DNA from: Polyangium aurulentum
GTDB lineage: Bacteria; Myxococcota_A; Polyangia; Polyangiales; Polyangiaceae
Assembly: GCA_945875545.1 (NCBI GenBank)
Contig: CAMCKZ010000026.1
Coordinates: 1 to 36,449, forward strand
Length of the DNA: 36,449 nucleotides
Reading direction: 5' to 3'
Positions 1 through 7,920 of this stretch are shown in pieces. The translations under genes were made by a program, and so were the position numbers. The notes beneath the pieces were generated by a model. The model saw only the letters and a list, made by a program, of their open reading frames with translations. It was not told where the DNA came from and searched no databases. Position 1 is the stretch's first letter. Each line of letters begins with the position of its first letter.

Positions 1-935
1 AAACGAACGCGTTCAGCCTCGGCCCACACGTCTTCGGGATTATCAATGCGGTCGATCTTATCGAGCATTTTTCGGCGACTTTGCGCCTGCTTCGATTTTT
101 GACCGGCGATATTCTTTCGAATAAAATCTTCGGTCTTGCCGATAAAAGCTTGCTGGCGCTCGACGACCGACCGCTCACGCTCAAGCTCCGTCTCGCGCAT
201 CTCCACGTAAGGCCCGTAGCTCACGGGATAGATTCGCATGCCGCGCGCACCGAGCTCGAACGTCTGGGTGGTCACCGCGTCGAGAAAAGCCCTGTCGTGG
301 GAGACCACGAGGATGGCCGCGCGCTGGGCCACCAGGTGTTTTTCGAGCCAGTTGATTGTGGGCAAATCAAGGTGGTTCGTCGGTTCGTCCAAGAGCAGGA
401 GGTCGGCGCGCTGCGCCAAAACGATACCCAATTGCAAACGCCCGCGCTCACCCCCGCTCAGCGAATCTACGGGCCGTTCGAGATCCCGCGGCGAGAAACC
501 CAAGCTGCCCGCAAGCATCGATACGTCGCGCTCGAGGGCGTCGCCGTCGATGCGTTGATACGCTTCTTGCGCATGCCCGAGGTCGTCAAGAGCCTCGACG
601 GTGCCCGCCGCTGCGTTCTCTTGCGCCTCCGCGAGCCGCGTGCGCATCGCGAGAACTTCTCCGTACCCCGAGAGAAACGCCTCCAGCACCGTGCCCTGCG
701 CGACGAGTTCGTGGCTTTGCCTGTAGTATGCAACCTTCACGCCTTTGCGAACAATGGCCGACCCAGAATCGGGTACGGCCTCGCCAGCCACAATGCGCAA
801 AAGCGTGCTTTTTCCCGCGCCGTTCGGTGCGACCATGGCGGCGCGTTCCCCGATGGCGAGGGAAAAGCTAACGTCTCGAAAGAGCTCGTCGGCCCCAAAA
901 CCATGGCGGACATTGCCCACTTGAAGCACGGTCAT
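1..935 (-). CDS. ABC-F family ATPase, N-terminal half (cut by window edge)
   Basis: ABC-F proteins are soluble twin-ATPase translation factors that act at the ribosomal E site or protect ribosomes from antibiotics. Reading from the ATG at 935, the first ABC domain has a Walker A-like loop at residues 36-43 (APNGAGKS; the first Gly is Ala), the signature LSGGE at 159-163 and Walker B with DEPTNHLD at about 179-190. These are followed by a charged helical stretch ending in QSRRKML, typical of the ABC-F interdomain linker. About 311 codons are visible; family members run to about 550-650 residues, so the second ATPase domain lies beyond the left edge. The start lies 8 bases after the dnaJ stop, so it is probably the last visible gene of the dnaJ operon. 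The subfamily (Uup, EttA or YheS type) cannot be settled from this half. Confidence 0.93.
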   Translation of the reverse strand, partial: MTVLQVGNVRHGFGADELFRDVSFSLAIGERAAMVAPNGAGKSTLLRIVAGEAVPDSGSAIVRKGVKVAYYRQSHELVAQGTVLEAFLSGYGEVLAMRTRLAEAQENAAAGTVEALDDLGHAQEAYQRIDGDALERDVSMLAGSLGFSPRDLERPVDSLSGGERGRLQLGIVLAQRADLLLLDEPTNHLDLPTINWLEKHLVAQRAAILVVSHDRAFLDAVTTQTFELGARGMRIYPVSYGPYVEMRETELERERSVVERQQAFIGKTEDFIRKNIAGQKSKQAQSRRKMLDKIDRIDNPEDVWAEAERVR

Positions 936-943
936 TGGGGGCC

Positions 944-2014
944 TTAAGTCCCCTCGGCGAGCTCGGCCTCGAGAGCAGCGAGGAGCTCTTGCGCCTTCGC
1001 CGAAACGCGCTTGGGGACGGCCACTTGGACGACGATCATGAGGTTGCCACGCCCTCGCCCGTCAAGGCTTGGTACGCCACGGCCTCGCATGGAAAACACC
1101 GTGCCCGGTGCCGTTCCTGAGGGAATTGCCAGGATCGTGGAGCCCTCGCCCGATTCTTCAAGGGTCGGAACCTGCACCGTGCCGCCCGTGACCATGGTGG
1201 GAAAACTCACCTGCGCGCGCGTCACGAGATCGAGGCCGTCGCGCTCAAATCGCGGGTCTTCTGCGACCTCGATGTCGACGTAAAGATCGCCTGGCTGAAG
1301 GCCGCCGCCGGGATGAACACCTTGCCCGGTGACCCGAAGACGTTGGCCGTTGTCGATGCCCGCGGGAAACGTCACGTTGACCTTGCGCGTGGTCTCGACG
1401 GCGCCCTTGCCTTTGCACGGCGCGCATGGGGTTTTGATCATTTGCCCCGTGCCGCTGCACCGCGCGCAAGCCGAGGCAAACATCACGAATCCGCGCTGCA
1501 CATTGACCTGCCCCGCGCCCCGGCAACCCACGCACACTTCGGGCTTCGTGCCCGCTTTCGCGCCCGTGCCGTTGCACGCGGTGCACGAGCTTGGTGCCCG
1601 CACATCGACCTCGCGTTTGGCCCCGAAAGCCGCTTCGCGAAGCGTGAGATTGGCCTCCATGCGCAGGTCTGCGCCGCGCTGAGCCCGCCTTCCGCGACCG
1701 CCTCCGCCGCCGGAAAACATCTCTTGAAACAGGTCTTGCATGTGCGAAAAAACGTCGCCGGAGCCGCCTCCCCCGCCCATGCCGCCCTCAAGCCCCGCGT
1801 GCCCGTACTGATCATAAACCCGGCGTTTATCCGCGTCGTTCAATATCTGGTACGCCTCGTTCGCCTCTTTGTAGCGAGCCTCGGCCTCCGCGTCGCCCTG
1901 GTTGCGATCCGGGTGGTGCTTCATCGCCTCGCGGCGAAATGCCTTTCGAAGGTCGTCGTCGCCGGCGTCTCGGGAGACACTGAGCACTTCGTAATAATCA
2001 CGCTTTTCGGCCAT
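944..2014 (-). CDS. dnaJ: Chaperone protein DnaJ (Hsp40)
   Basis: DnaJ is the cytoplasmic co-chaperone that delivers unfolded clients to DnaK and stimulates its ATPase. All type I parts are present in 356 residues. The J domain spans about 5-70 with HPD at 34-36. A Gly/Phe-rich linker spans about 72-113. Four CxxCxGxG zinc motifs lie at about 144-204 (CTACNGTG, CVGCRGAG, CARCSGTG, CAPCKGKG). The C-terminal substrate-binding domains follow. The ATG at 2014 overlaps the end of the upstream methyltransferase-fold gene by 17 bases, and the ABC-F gene follows after 8 bases, so the three are probably co-transcribed. No dnaK or grpE is in the window. CIRCE and heat-shock promoter elements were not seen, and the start lies inside the upstream gene, so regulation may come from further upstream. 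Confidence 0.97.
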   Translation of the reverse strand: MAEKRDYYEVLSVSRDAGDDDLRKAFRREAMKHHPDRNQGDAEAEARYKEANEAYQILNDADKRRVYDQYGHAGLEGGMGGGGGSGDVFSHMQDLFQEMFSGGGGGRGRRAQRGADLRMEANLTLREAAFGAKREVDVRAPSSCTACNGTGAKAGTKPEVCVGCRGAGQVNVQRGFVMFASACARCSGTGQMIKTPCAPCKGKGAVETTRKVNVTFPAGIDNGQRLRVTGQGVHPGGGLQPGDLYVDIEVAEDPRFERDGLDLVTRAQVSFPTMVTGGTVQVPTLEESGEGSTILAIPSGTAPGTVFSMRGRGVPSLDGRGRGNLMIVVQVAVPKRVSAKAQELLAALEAELAEGT

Positions 2015-3590
2015 CGTCGTTGTTCATGCCCGCGAACTCCAGCAGCGACAAGGCCGCCTCGGTCGGGGAAATGCCGGCCAACGTAGGCGCAGACTCCCCC
2101 ATGTCAATGCTCGAAGACGCAGCTTCGTCCACAGCCTCGACGATTCGTCGTACTCGTGCACGCAACGCCTGGATTTCTACTGACAATATATCGGCGCGCG
2201 CGCGCGACTCAAGAAGACTGCGCACAAGCCCTCCCTCATCCGCCGCGAGCGAAGGACTCGCAAGGACCGCGCCCGGCCGCACCCGCCAGGAGTCCGCGCG
2301 AAGCCATCGCTGAAACTCTCGTTGGCCTCGACGCAGCGTCGCGAGCTCGCTGGTCACGTCGCGGAGTCTGCTCTCGCGGTCCATGATTTCGGCAGCGGAC
2401 ATGACCTCGAATTCCGCGAGCGCCTCGTTAAGGAGCGCCGCGTGCGCGCGAAGATCGTCGGCGCCATCGAGCTGAATTGCCGCCTCGCGCTCCACATTTT
2501 TTCGAGCCACTTCCGACGTGTGAAGTCTTGTTTCGAGACGCAAACATGCGTCATCGGCCTCGACGCGCGCCGCGTCCGCCGCGGCTATTTCCTCAATAAA
2601 TCGCGCGCGTTCGGCCAGGGCCATGGGTGATTCTATCACGCGCGGACGGTCTTTTCCCGCGAGCGCTTCAAGGCGCTGCAAGTGGGCGGGCACAGCTCCC
2701 GCCAACGCGCGATCGAGGTGGGCTGTGAGAGCCTCGATCTCGACGCGGAAACGATCGTTCTGCGTCTCGGAGGCGCGTAGCGCGGTCTCGCGAAGATCGA
2801 TCGTGTCGCGCAAATCGGACCGCTCTTCGCGTAACTTATTCGCGGCCAGGTCCGCCGCCGCAAGGGCCTCGCGGACTTCGGAAACCGCGGCCTCCGAAGG
2901 TCCGTCACCGGCGGTAGGTGCAGTATACACGCGAGCCATCGCCGCGAGCTCCGCGGGCACTTCGAGGAGCAGCGCGGGCTCGGGCGCGCGGGGCTTCTGC
3001 GAGGCAATTGCCAGGAAACTCTCTACGACAGCCCGGGAGGTTTCCAGCGGGTGCACGAGGAACTCGCCGAGGCCGCCGGGGGCCCCAATGGGCGCAACCA
3101 ACATGCCGTGAAACGACGCGAGACCCCGCAAGTCGATCCATGCAAACTGCACGGATAGAAGTTCAGCGAGTTCGTGGAGCGAGAAGGCCCCTTCGTCATC
3201 GCTTGGATGCTGGCCCGTTGCGCGAGTGGCTCCGAGGACCAAAACGCCGCTAGCCCCGAGGAGACGCCGAAAGCGGCCTAGCCACGCGGAAGGATCGCCG
3301 AGGGCTGCGAGTTCATCGACGACAACGAGGTCGAACGCCCCCTCGCGCACATCAAATTCGCCCGCGGGAAGATCGCGCACGAGCAGCGTGCGATCCAAAC
3401 GAACGGGCACCGACTGGCGATCGCGGTCGCTCGCGTAGTGGTGAACGGATCGGGCGCCGGCGCGAAGCAATCCGTGAGGAATTTCGCACAGACCAGGGCC
3501 GATCACGGCGCACCGGCGGTCGGCGCAATAGGCCTCGCTCATCGCCAAAACGGAGCGAGAGAGAGATGCCGTGGAGGGGGAGGCCAGCAT
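1998..3590 (-). CDS. Methyltransferase-fold protein with long coiled coil, function unknown
   Basis: The first ~200 residues look like a degenerate Rossmann methyltransferase. There is a glycine-rich turn after the first strand (AVIGPGLCEIPHGLL), an acidic end to the second strand (HHYASDRD), then FDLVVVDELAAL and a GVLVLGA strand. The catalytic class cannot be named, and SAM binding is inferred from fold pattern only. From roughly residue 225 to 450 the protein is rich in Ala, Glu, Arg and Leu in heptad-like spacing, indicating coiled coil. The ATG at 3590 (530 residues) is preferred over an in-frame TTG at 3638, because the latter lies only 10 bases after the terminator of the upstream gene; an ATG at 3542 is also possible. 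The 3' end overlaps dnaJ by 17 bases. Two TGYA-N3-TRCA copies lie inside it (2919, 3141). Confidence 0.7.
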   Translation of the reverse strand: MLASPSTASLSRSVLAMSEAYCADRRCAVIGPGLCEIPHGLLRAGARSVHHYASDRDRQSVPVRLDRTLLVRDLPAGEFDVREGAFDLVVVDELAALGDPSAWLGRFRRLLGASGVLVLGATRATGQHPSDDEGAFSLHELAELLSVQFAWIDLRGLASFHGMLVAPIGAPGGLGEFLVHPLETSRAVVESFLAIASQKPRAPEPALLLEVPAELAAMARVYTAPTAGDGPSEAAVSEVREALAAADLAANKLREERSDLRDTIDLRETALRASETQNDRFRVEIEALTAHLDRALAGAVPAHLQRLEALAGKDRPRVIESPMALAERARFIEEIAAADAARVEADDACLRLETRLHTSEVARKNVEREAAIQLDGADDLRAHAALLNEALAEFEVMSAAEIMDRESRLRDVTSELATLRRGQREFQRWLRADSWRVRPGAVLASPSLAADEGGLVRSLLESRARADILSVEIQALRARVRRIVEAVDEAASSSIDMGESAPTLAGISPTEAALSLLEFAGMNNDDGRKA

Positions 3591-3647
3591 GCGCAGGAAC
3601 GTCGACCCTACCAAGTCAGCGCGCAAGTCCGCGGGCAATTTCGCACG

Positions 3648-3683
3648 AAAAAAAAGGCGCGCCCCGGTCGGAGCACGCCTTTT
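3648..3683 (-). terminator. Intrinsic terminator of the sigma-region-4 gene
   Basis: An inverted repeat (arms 3652-3662 and 3673-3683, one G-U pair) is followed on the minus strand by a run of eight T (A run 3648-3655 on plus). It lies 22 bases past the stop of the gene at 3705-4355 and just before the methyltransferase-fold gene, separating the two transcripts. Confidence 0.85.
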
Positions 3684-3704
3684 CTTCTGTCACGAAAGTG
3701 ACCG

Positions 3705-4355
3705 CTACTCGGCGTCCTGCGACGCTTGCGCAAACGCGTCTGCGCCAGGTGTTACCGTATCCATGTCGTTGTTGTCGTTGTTGTCGTCTGCGTCGTCGTC
3801 ATCGTCGTCGGCCGCGGCGACGGGCTGGTTAAGAATCGGCAGACGTCGCTTACTGACCGGGCCTTCTTCGACGAAATCGCGCAGCGAATGGCCCTCAGTG
3901 ATGGCCTCGAGTTTCGCGAGAGCCTTGACCTCGACCTGGCGAATGCGTTCGCGGGTGAGGTTCATGATGGCCCCAACCTCTTCGAGGGTCGCACCTCCGC
4001 GATCCGAAACGTCGAGGGAGCAGGACTCTTTCATTTCCCACACTTCGAGGTCGGGGAAGTTGAGTTTGATGGCGCCTGTGCGCGACGAAACGTCGAGAAA
4101 AAGGTGCTGTTTGCAGGAAACAAATGGGCAAGGGCGAATGCCATTGACGCACTCTTCGCGGCTGCGCGGCCGCTCCACACCCTCCACGTCGGGGTACAAA
4201 ACGCGGCCCATTTCGAGCTCGCGCTTGGTCATGCGCTTGATGCTGACCGTGCGCGCACGCACCGCCCTCTTGCGGCGTGATCGACGTTGCTCGCGCGTCA
4301 GTTGCTCTTCGACTTCCTTTATTTCCACTACTTCTGCAGTCGCCATCATCGTCAT
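3705..4355 (-). CDS. Free-standing sigma-70 region 4 DNA-binding protein
   Basis: This 216-residue protein carries a helix-turn-helix closely resembling sigma-70 region 4.2 (GATLEEVGAIMNLTRERIRQVEVKALAKL, split here as residues 121-149). It has none of regions 1.2, 2 or 3, so it cannot by itself open a -10 element. I know this architecture as a conserved hypothetical in deltaproteobacteria and Myxococcota, usually annotated sigma factor-like. Four cysteines (C69, C76, C81, C112) lie in the segment before the HTH, which could bind a metal; that is inference. The N-terminus is strongly basic (RREQRRSRRKR-like, 20-35), and residues 183-197 form an acidic Asp/Asn tail encoded by a GTCGTT-type simple repeat. 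The ATG at 4355 has a good ribosome site (GGGAGG, plus-strand 4365-4370). It may act as an RNA polymerase-binding regulator, but its target is unknown. Confidence 0.85.
   Translation of the reverse strand: MTMMATAEVVEIKEVEEQLTREQRRSRRKRAVRARTVSIKRMTKRELEMGRVLYPDVEGVERPRSREECVNGIRPCPFVSCKQHLFLDVSSRTGAIKLNFPDLEVWEMKESCSLDVSDRGGATLEEVGAIMNLTRERIRQVEVKALAKLEAITEGHSLRDFVEEGPVSKRRLPILNQPVAAADDDDDDADDNNDNNDMDTVTPGADAFAQASQDAE
3765..3810. repeat. GTCGTT/GTCGTC simple repeat inside the sigma-region-4 gene
   Basis: Trinucleotide-like repeats of GTC/GTT encode the Asp/Asn-rich acidic tail (minus-strand GAC/AAC codons). Length changes here would lengthen or shorten the tail without frameshift when they occur in units of three. 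Confidence 0.8.
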
Positions 4356-5224
4356 GAAAATTTTCCTCCCGGTGCCAGAGTCGGCGTTGTCAACTTCTCG
4401 CGGGAAATAAGGATCAACGAAGCGGTATCGAACCGCGCCGGAGCCACTCTTCCCCCTTGTTCACCTAAGCAAACGACCTGATTTTATTGGTCTTTTACCA
4501 GATATGCCCACCGCCCATGTCAGCGCCTCGCGAACATGCAGCGTGTCGAAGACCCGAGATCTGAGGCTCGCGGAGTTTTCCGGTCGGGACCGGACAGAAA
4601 GGGAAGGACCCACTCGGGGCGGGATTCAAGCGTTGGCCGAAGTGGCCGCGACGTCCGCTTTGGCCGAGGGCTTTAGGTGGGGCGGCTGGCACCCCTTATG
4701 CCTCGGTCATGACAACAATTTAGGCTGGTGAGAACGGCACCTGGGGTGCCTCGCCTCATCAACGTGTCGTCAAGATACGCGAGGAGTTTTCCATCGGTCA
4801 ACGCACGCATTCGCTATTTTTTTGCACATGTCCATGATGGATTCCATGCCGAGGTTTCCGGTGCACGGTATGCCAAACAATGTCCTACCCAATGGGGCTG
4901 CGGCTGGGGTCGTGGCGCAGTGTGAGGCTACGCGGCGACGCCCCCCAAGGAGAAAAAATGGGTGCTCTTTGCACCAAAGTTGGCGTTTGCACGAAGACCC
5001 AACGAGCCCGCTTTCCTAGGACAATTCCAGGTCACGATCATCCTGACGAACGCCACTCGGCGCGGAGGCATGCGAACATTTTGCGTGTAGAGCACACAGA
5101 TGTCGGGCGGGCGAGCATGGGAAATACTTGCGCGATTGGGCACGCGTCGAAGGCGCCGCCAGCGCGCAGCCAGGAATTCTCCTGCACGGGCCCCCGCTGG
5201 TCTCCCACGCGCGGCTCTCATTCA

Positions 5225-5235
5225 TGCAAACTACA
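5225..5235. repeat. Intergenic copy of the TGYA-N3-TRCA palindrome
   Basis: TGCAAACTACA lies in the non-coding stretch downstream of the DUF4388 gene. With flanks (CATGCAAACTACACG) it is identical over 15 bases to the intergenic copy at 11414. Confidence 0.8.
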
Positions 5236-5265
5236 CGGGAGTTTTTTCGCCTGCTGCGACCCTCT

Positions 5266-5283
5266 CGCCGCGGCGCCGCGGCG
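5266..5283 (-). terminator. GC-rich perfect palindrome after the DUF4388 gene, possible terminator
   Basis: An 18-base perfect palindrome of C and G only lies about 38 bases past the stop at 5321. On the minus strand it is followed about 18 bases later by a run of T-poor, A-rich sequence, not a T-run, so intrinsic termination is uncertain. It may instead act as a 3' protective hairpin. Confidence 0.35.
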
Positions 5284-5320
5284 CTGTGACGCGCTCGCCG
5301 GGCGCGGCGCGTGTGGCAGC

Positions 5321-7369
5321 TTACGGCGTCGCGAATTGGCGGCACTCGGCCACGTGAACGCCTTTTCCGCGGCGCACGCACTCGTTGAAAAAGTGCGTGG
5401 CTTCTGCATGTTTTCCTTGAGCTTGGGCCGCTGCCCCGAGCACAAGCCACGCCTCCGCCTGCGCGGGATCGCCCTGCACCACGGCCTGAGCCTCGATCAT
5501 CGCGCTGACAAAATTACCTTGATCGAGAAAGAGCTTCGCGCGGTCAAGACGACCAGGTGGAAGTTTCACGGCGGGCACCGGACTCGGAAATGCGGGGCGC
5601 GCCGGGGCTGGGGCGGCCACAGGACGGGCCGCAGCATCGACCGCCGGGGCCGTGAGCGCGGCGGCGGGAGAGGCCTCCACGACGCGGGCTGCGCTGCCGT
5701 CATCGCCCGCGGTTGCCTCGATTGCCTCGGCGGGCACGGGCGGCACCGGAACCTCTTTATCGGCGAATGTATCGGCGGTTACCGCGGGCACATGTGCCGG
5801 AGCGGCAGGCGTGGACTCGGACACCCTCGGGAGGGCCGCAGCCGGTGATTGAAGGCTCTTGATGGCCATCGCGGCAAAGACCACGGCGGCCGCAATACCA
5901 ATCATTCCAACTAGATACATAGCCTTCGCCGTCGCGGATTTGACCGCCGATGGCGAGGGCCGGAGCCGGTCTTCTGCGGCCTGACTTGCCGCGAGGGCCG
6001 CCTGGGACTCCTGCGCCGCTTTGCGAAATGCGGCATCGAGGGCAGCCTTCGCCGGCGTCTCGACGGAAATCGGGGTGCCTCGTTCCGGGGCGCTTTCGGA
6101 GGCCTCCGACGCGTACTCGGCACCGGGTGCCATGGGCGTGGGCGAATAGCCTGCCGACGACGCCTGTGGGTCGCCTGTGGCCCCGGATGCGGCCCCAGAT
6201 GCGGCCCCAGATGCGGCGGCGGGGGCAGCGAAAAGGCCCCGGGGCGTTGACGCGCCAATGGGGCCCGTCGAGGCACCCAGAGACTGCACATTTCCATCAG
6301 CGGAGCCGGATGGCGCGGACGCCGGCGCAGCGTTCGCGTGGGTGGGCGCGTCGGTCTCAAAAAGCGAGGCTGCGGTCGGCGTGGCGTGCGTCACTTGAGG
6401 AAGCGCGACGGGCGTAAACCGCGACACGAGGGCCATGCTCGGAGGTGAAACGTCGGCGAGTTGCGACGACGAACCGGCGGCCCGCAGTGCGCCACCTTGC
6501 GCAAAACGCGCGAGGGTGCGTGCGGTGGAGGCGTCGTCGAAGGGCGATGCGTCGAGGATGGCGTTGATGTCTCGGACGCCATCGATCAGCGCCAACAACG
6601 CGTCGAGTTCGGGGCTTGGCTGAGGAACAATTCGCGAGGCCATAAAGCGCTCAAGTTCCATCGGCACGCCCGCCTTCGGGAGCAGGATAATTGCAGCAGA
6701 TACCGTGCTCGCCATGCGTTCGCTTTCCGCGAACAACTCTTCGATCGGGCGCTGCATGAGGGCGTCGCCGAGGACGCTGCCTTCGGCCACAACCACATTG
6801 CCTTCGGCCCAGCCGAGAAGCCGTGCGAGAGCTTCTTCGCCACGCAACGCAGCGACCTCCACGTCGATCACGAGGCCGTCGCGGACGTAAACAGACCCGG
6901 TGCCGCGAGGCCCCTCAAAGCGAATGGTGCCGCTGGCCTTGCGGCCAAGCAACGCCGCGAGGCACGATCGCAGGGGCACATCTTGCAGAAATCCGCGAGC
7001 CTGGTGAACGCGCCCTGCACGCAATGCGGCCAATTGCGCGATGAACGCGAGGCGACGAAGGTCTGCTGCAATTTGTGCCACGGGCGTGGAAAAAGGCCGG
7101 GATGAAAGCCCGTCGGGCCCCTCGCCGGTGCCCACAAATAAGCCTTGCACCCAGGGCCCCGGCATCGCCGGCGACAAATGCGATACCGAGCCGTCGACAA
7201 CGACCACGGCAAACGGTGCGTCGCGCAGCAGGGCTTCGAGTTCGCCGCCATTTCGCAGGGAAGATATCGTCCAGCCGTTGGCCTGGAGAGGGGCCAAGAA
7301 GGCGGAACGAACGACGTCGCTGCGAACAAAAGCGTGAATGGGCGTGGTGCTGTCGTCGGTCGTCGTCAT
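5321..7369 (-). CDS. DUF4388 domain protein with transmembrane segment and C-terminal TPR
   Basis: This 682-residue protein has four visible parts. Residues about 10-115 look like a degenerate response-regulator receiver (hydrophobic VVVVDGS strand, no clear Asp pocket). Residues about 126-195 match the DUF4388/PATAN pattern (GFLQDVPLRSCLAALL, SGTIRF, GSVYVRDGLVIDV, GEEALARLLGW, GNVVV). A long low-complexity Ala/Pro/Ser stretch follows, with a 12-base tandem repeat giving SGAASGAASGA. A single membrane helix lies at about 481-501 (MYLVGMIGIAAAVVFAAMAI). A periplasmic C-terminus ends in a TPR-like pair (AKLFLDQGNFVSAMIEAQAV; AWLVLGAAAQAQGKHAEATHFF). DUF4388 proteins are common in Myxococcota and associated with signalling and gliding, but no specific role is known here. 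The ATG at 7369 with GAGG 7 bases upstream is preferred over the TTG just before it. Confidence 0.82.
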   Translation of the reverse strand: MTTTDDSTTPIHAFVRSDVVRSAFLAPLQANGWTISSLRNGGELEALLRDAPFAVVVVDGSVSHLSPAMPGPWVQGLFVGTGEGPDGLSSRPFSTPVAQIAADLRRLAFIAQLAALRAGRVHQARGFLQDVPLRSCLAALLGRKASGTIRFEGPRGTGSVYVRDGLVIDVEVAALRGEEALARLLGWAEGNVVVAEGSVLGDALMQRPIEELFAESERMASTVSAAIILLPKAGVPMELERFMASRIVPQPSPELDALLALIDGVRDINAILDASPFDDASTARTLARFAQGGALRAAGSSSQLADVSPPSMALVSRFTPVALPQVTHATPTAASLFETDAPTHANAAPASAPSGSADGNVQSLGASTGPIGASTPRGLFAAPAAASGAASGAASGATGDPQASSAGYSPTPMAPGAEYASEASESAPERGTPISVETPAKAALDAAFRKAAQESQAALAASQAAEDRLRPSPSAVKSATAKAMYLVGMIGIAAAVVFAAMAIKSLQSPAAALPRVSESTPAAPAHVPAVTADTFADKEVPVPPVPAEAIEATAGDDGSAARVVEASPAAALTAPAVDAAARPVAAPAPARPAFPSPVPAVKLPPGRLDRAKLFLDQGNFVSAMIEAQAVVQGDPAQAEAWLVLGAAAQAQGKHAEATHFFNECVRRGKGVHVAECRQFATP
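6186..6217. repeat. 12-base tandem repeat in the DUF4388 gene
   Basis: GATGCGGCCCCA is repeated about 2.7 times in tandem. It is in frame and encodes the SGAA repeats of the low-complexity linker. Confidence 0.8.
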
Positions 7370-7920
7370 CAAAAAGCCTCGGTGAATGCAGCCCTAGCAA
7401 GGGCGTTCGAAAAGTGCGCTGCGCAGCAAATCGTCAAGGAATCCATCGCGCTGCGTGTGCCGCAGAAAGCGTACGATGGGGGAACTCCATCTTCTTGCTG
7501 CGAAGCAAACCGGAAGGTCGCGAATGGGGGTGGTGCTCGTCGAAATACGGACCCTCTTACGTCAAACAATCGTGCCTCAAACAGCCCTAAATATGGCGGT
7601 GCGAGCGTTTCCCGGGGCACCCTTAGCCGCGCAACTCAAACTCCGACAGGACCGATTCACCTCGAATGTGTGCCGGGAAACGCAGACGCTCCCAAAGCTA
7701 GTGAAGTCGGAGGCAGGCCTGTTTGAGAAAAGAGGGCTCTGTATTTCGACGACGACAAACCCCATCCTATCCCATTTTGCTTCGCACAATGGGGATGGGT
7801 CCCCGACGATTTGGGGCGGTTCCGCGTTTAACAGCGGCCACCGAGCGCTTCTACGGGGCAGCCTCACTGCAAAATTATCGCGGCGCTCGGGCCCTGTGGT
7901 GACCCGACTTTTTCGCTACG
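7370..7920. promoter_or_regulatory. Divergent intergenic region with an imperfect hairpin
   Basis: About 550 bases separate the divergent DUF4388 gene and the helical-repeat gene at 7921, so promoters for both are expected. The one structured element seen is an imperfect hairpin at 7761-7799 (CCCATC and CCCATT pairing with AATGGG and GATGGG, with a four-base bulge). No gene with convincing codon use or ribosome site was seen, and no confident promoter hexamers. Confidence 0.45.

Larger units (their letters stand above)
4356..5320. other. Intergenic region, no convincing gene
   Basis: This is about 965 bases between the sigma-region-4 gene (reading away to the left) and the end of the DUF4388 gene. 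It must hold the promoter of the former, but no clear -10/-35 pair was found. A short hairpin (GGCACC-tgg-GGTGCC, 4736-4750), one TGYA-N3-TRCA copy (5225-5235) and an 18-base GC palindrome (5266-5283) are present. An AAGGAG ribosome site precedes an ATG at 4958, but the frame runs antisense through the DUF4388 gene and is not believed. Small RNAs or very short peptides cannot be excluded. Confidence 0.5.

Noticed and set aside
4388-4393. TTGACA on the minus strand upstream of the sigma-region-4 gene
   Set aside because: At 16-18 bases spacing the sequence is GGGAGG-like, the ribosome site, with no -10 element.
4410-4500. Possible tRNA on the minus strand (GGTTCGATACC looks like a T-arm)
   Set aside because: The T-stem has only four pairs and no matching 5' acceptor strand, D-arm or anticodon arm can be placed upstream.
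4958-5848. Plus-strand ORF with a perfect AAGGAG site before its ATG
   Set aside because: Over 500 bases lie antisense to the well-supported DUF4388 gene, and the peptide is Arg/His/Cys-rich with no family features. It reads as a GC-driven antisense frame.
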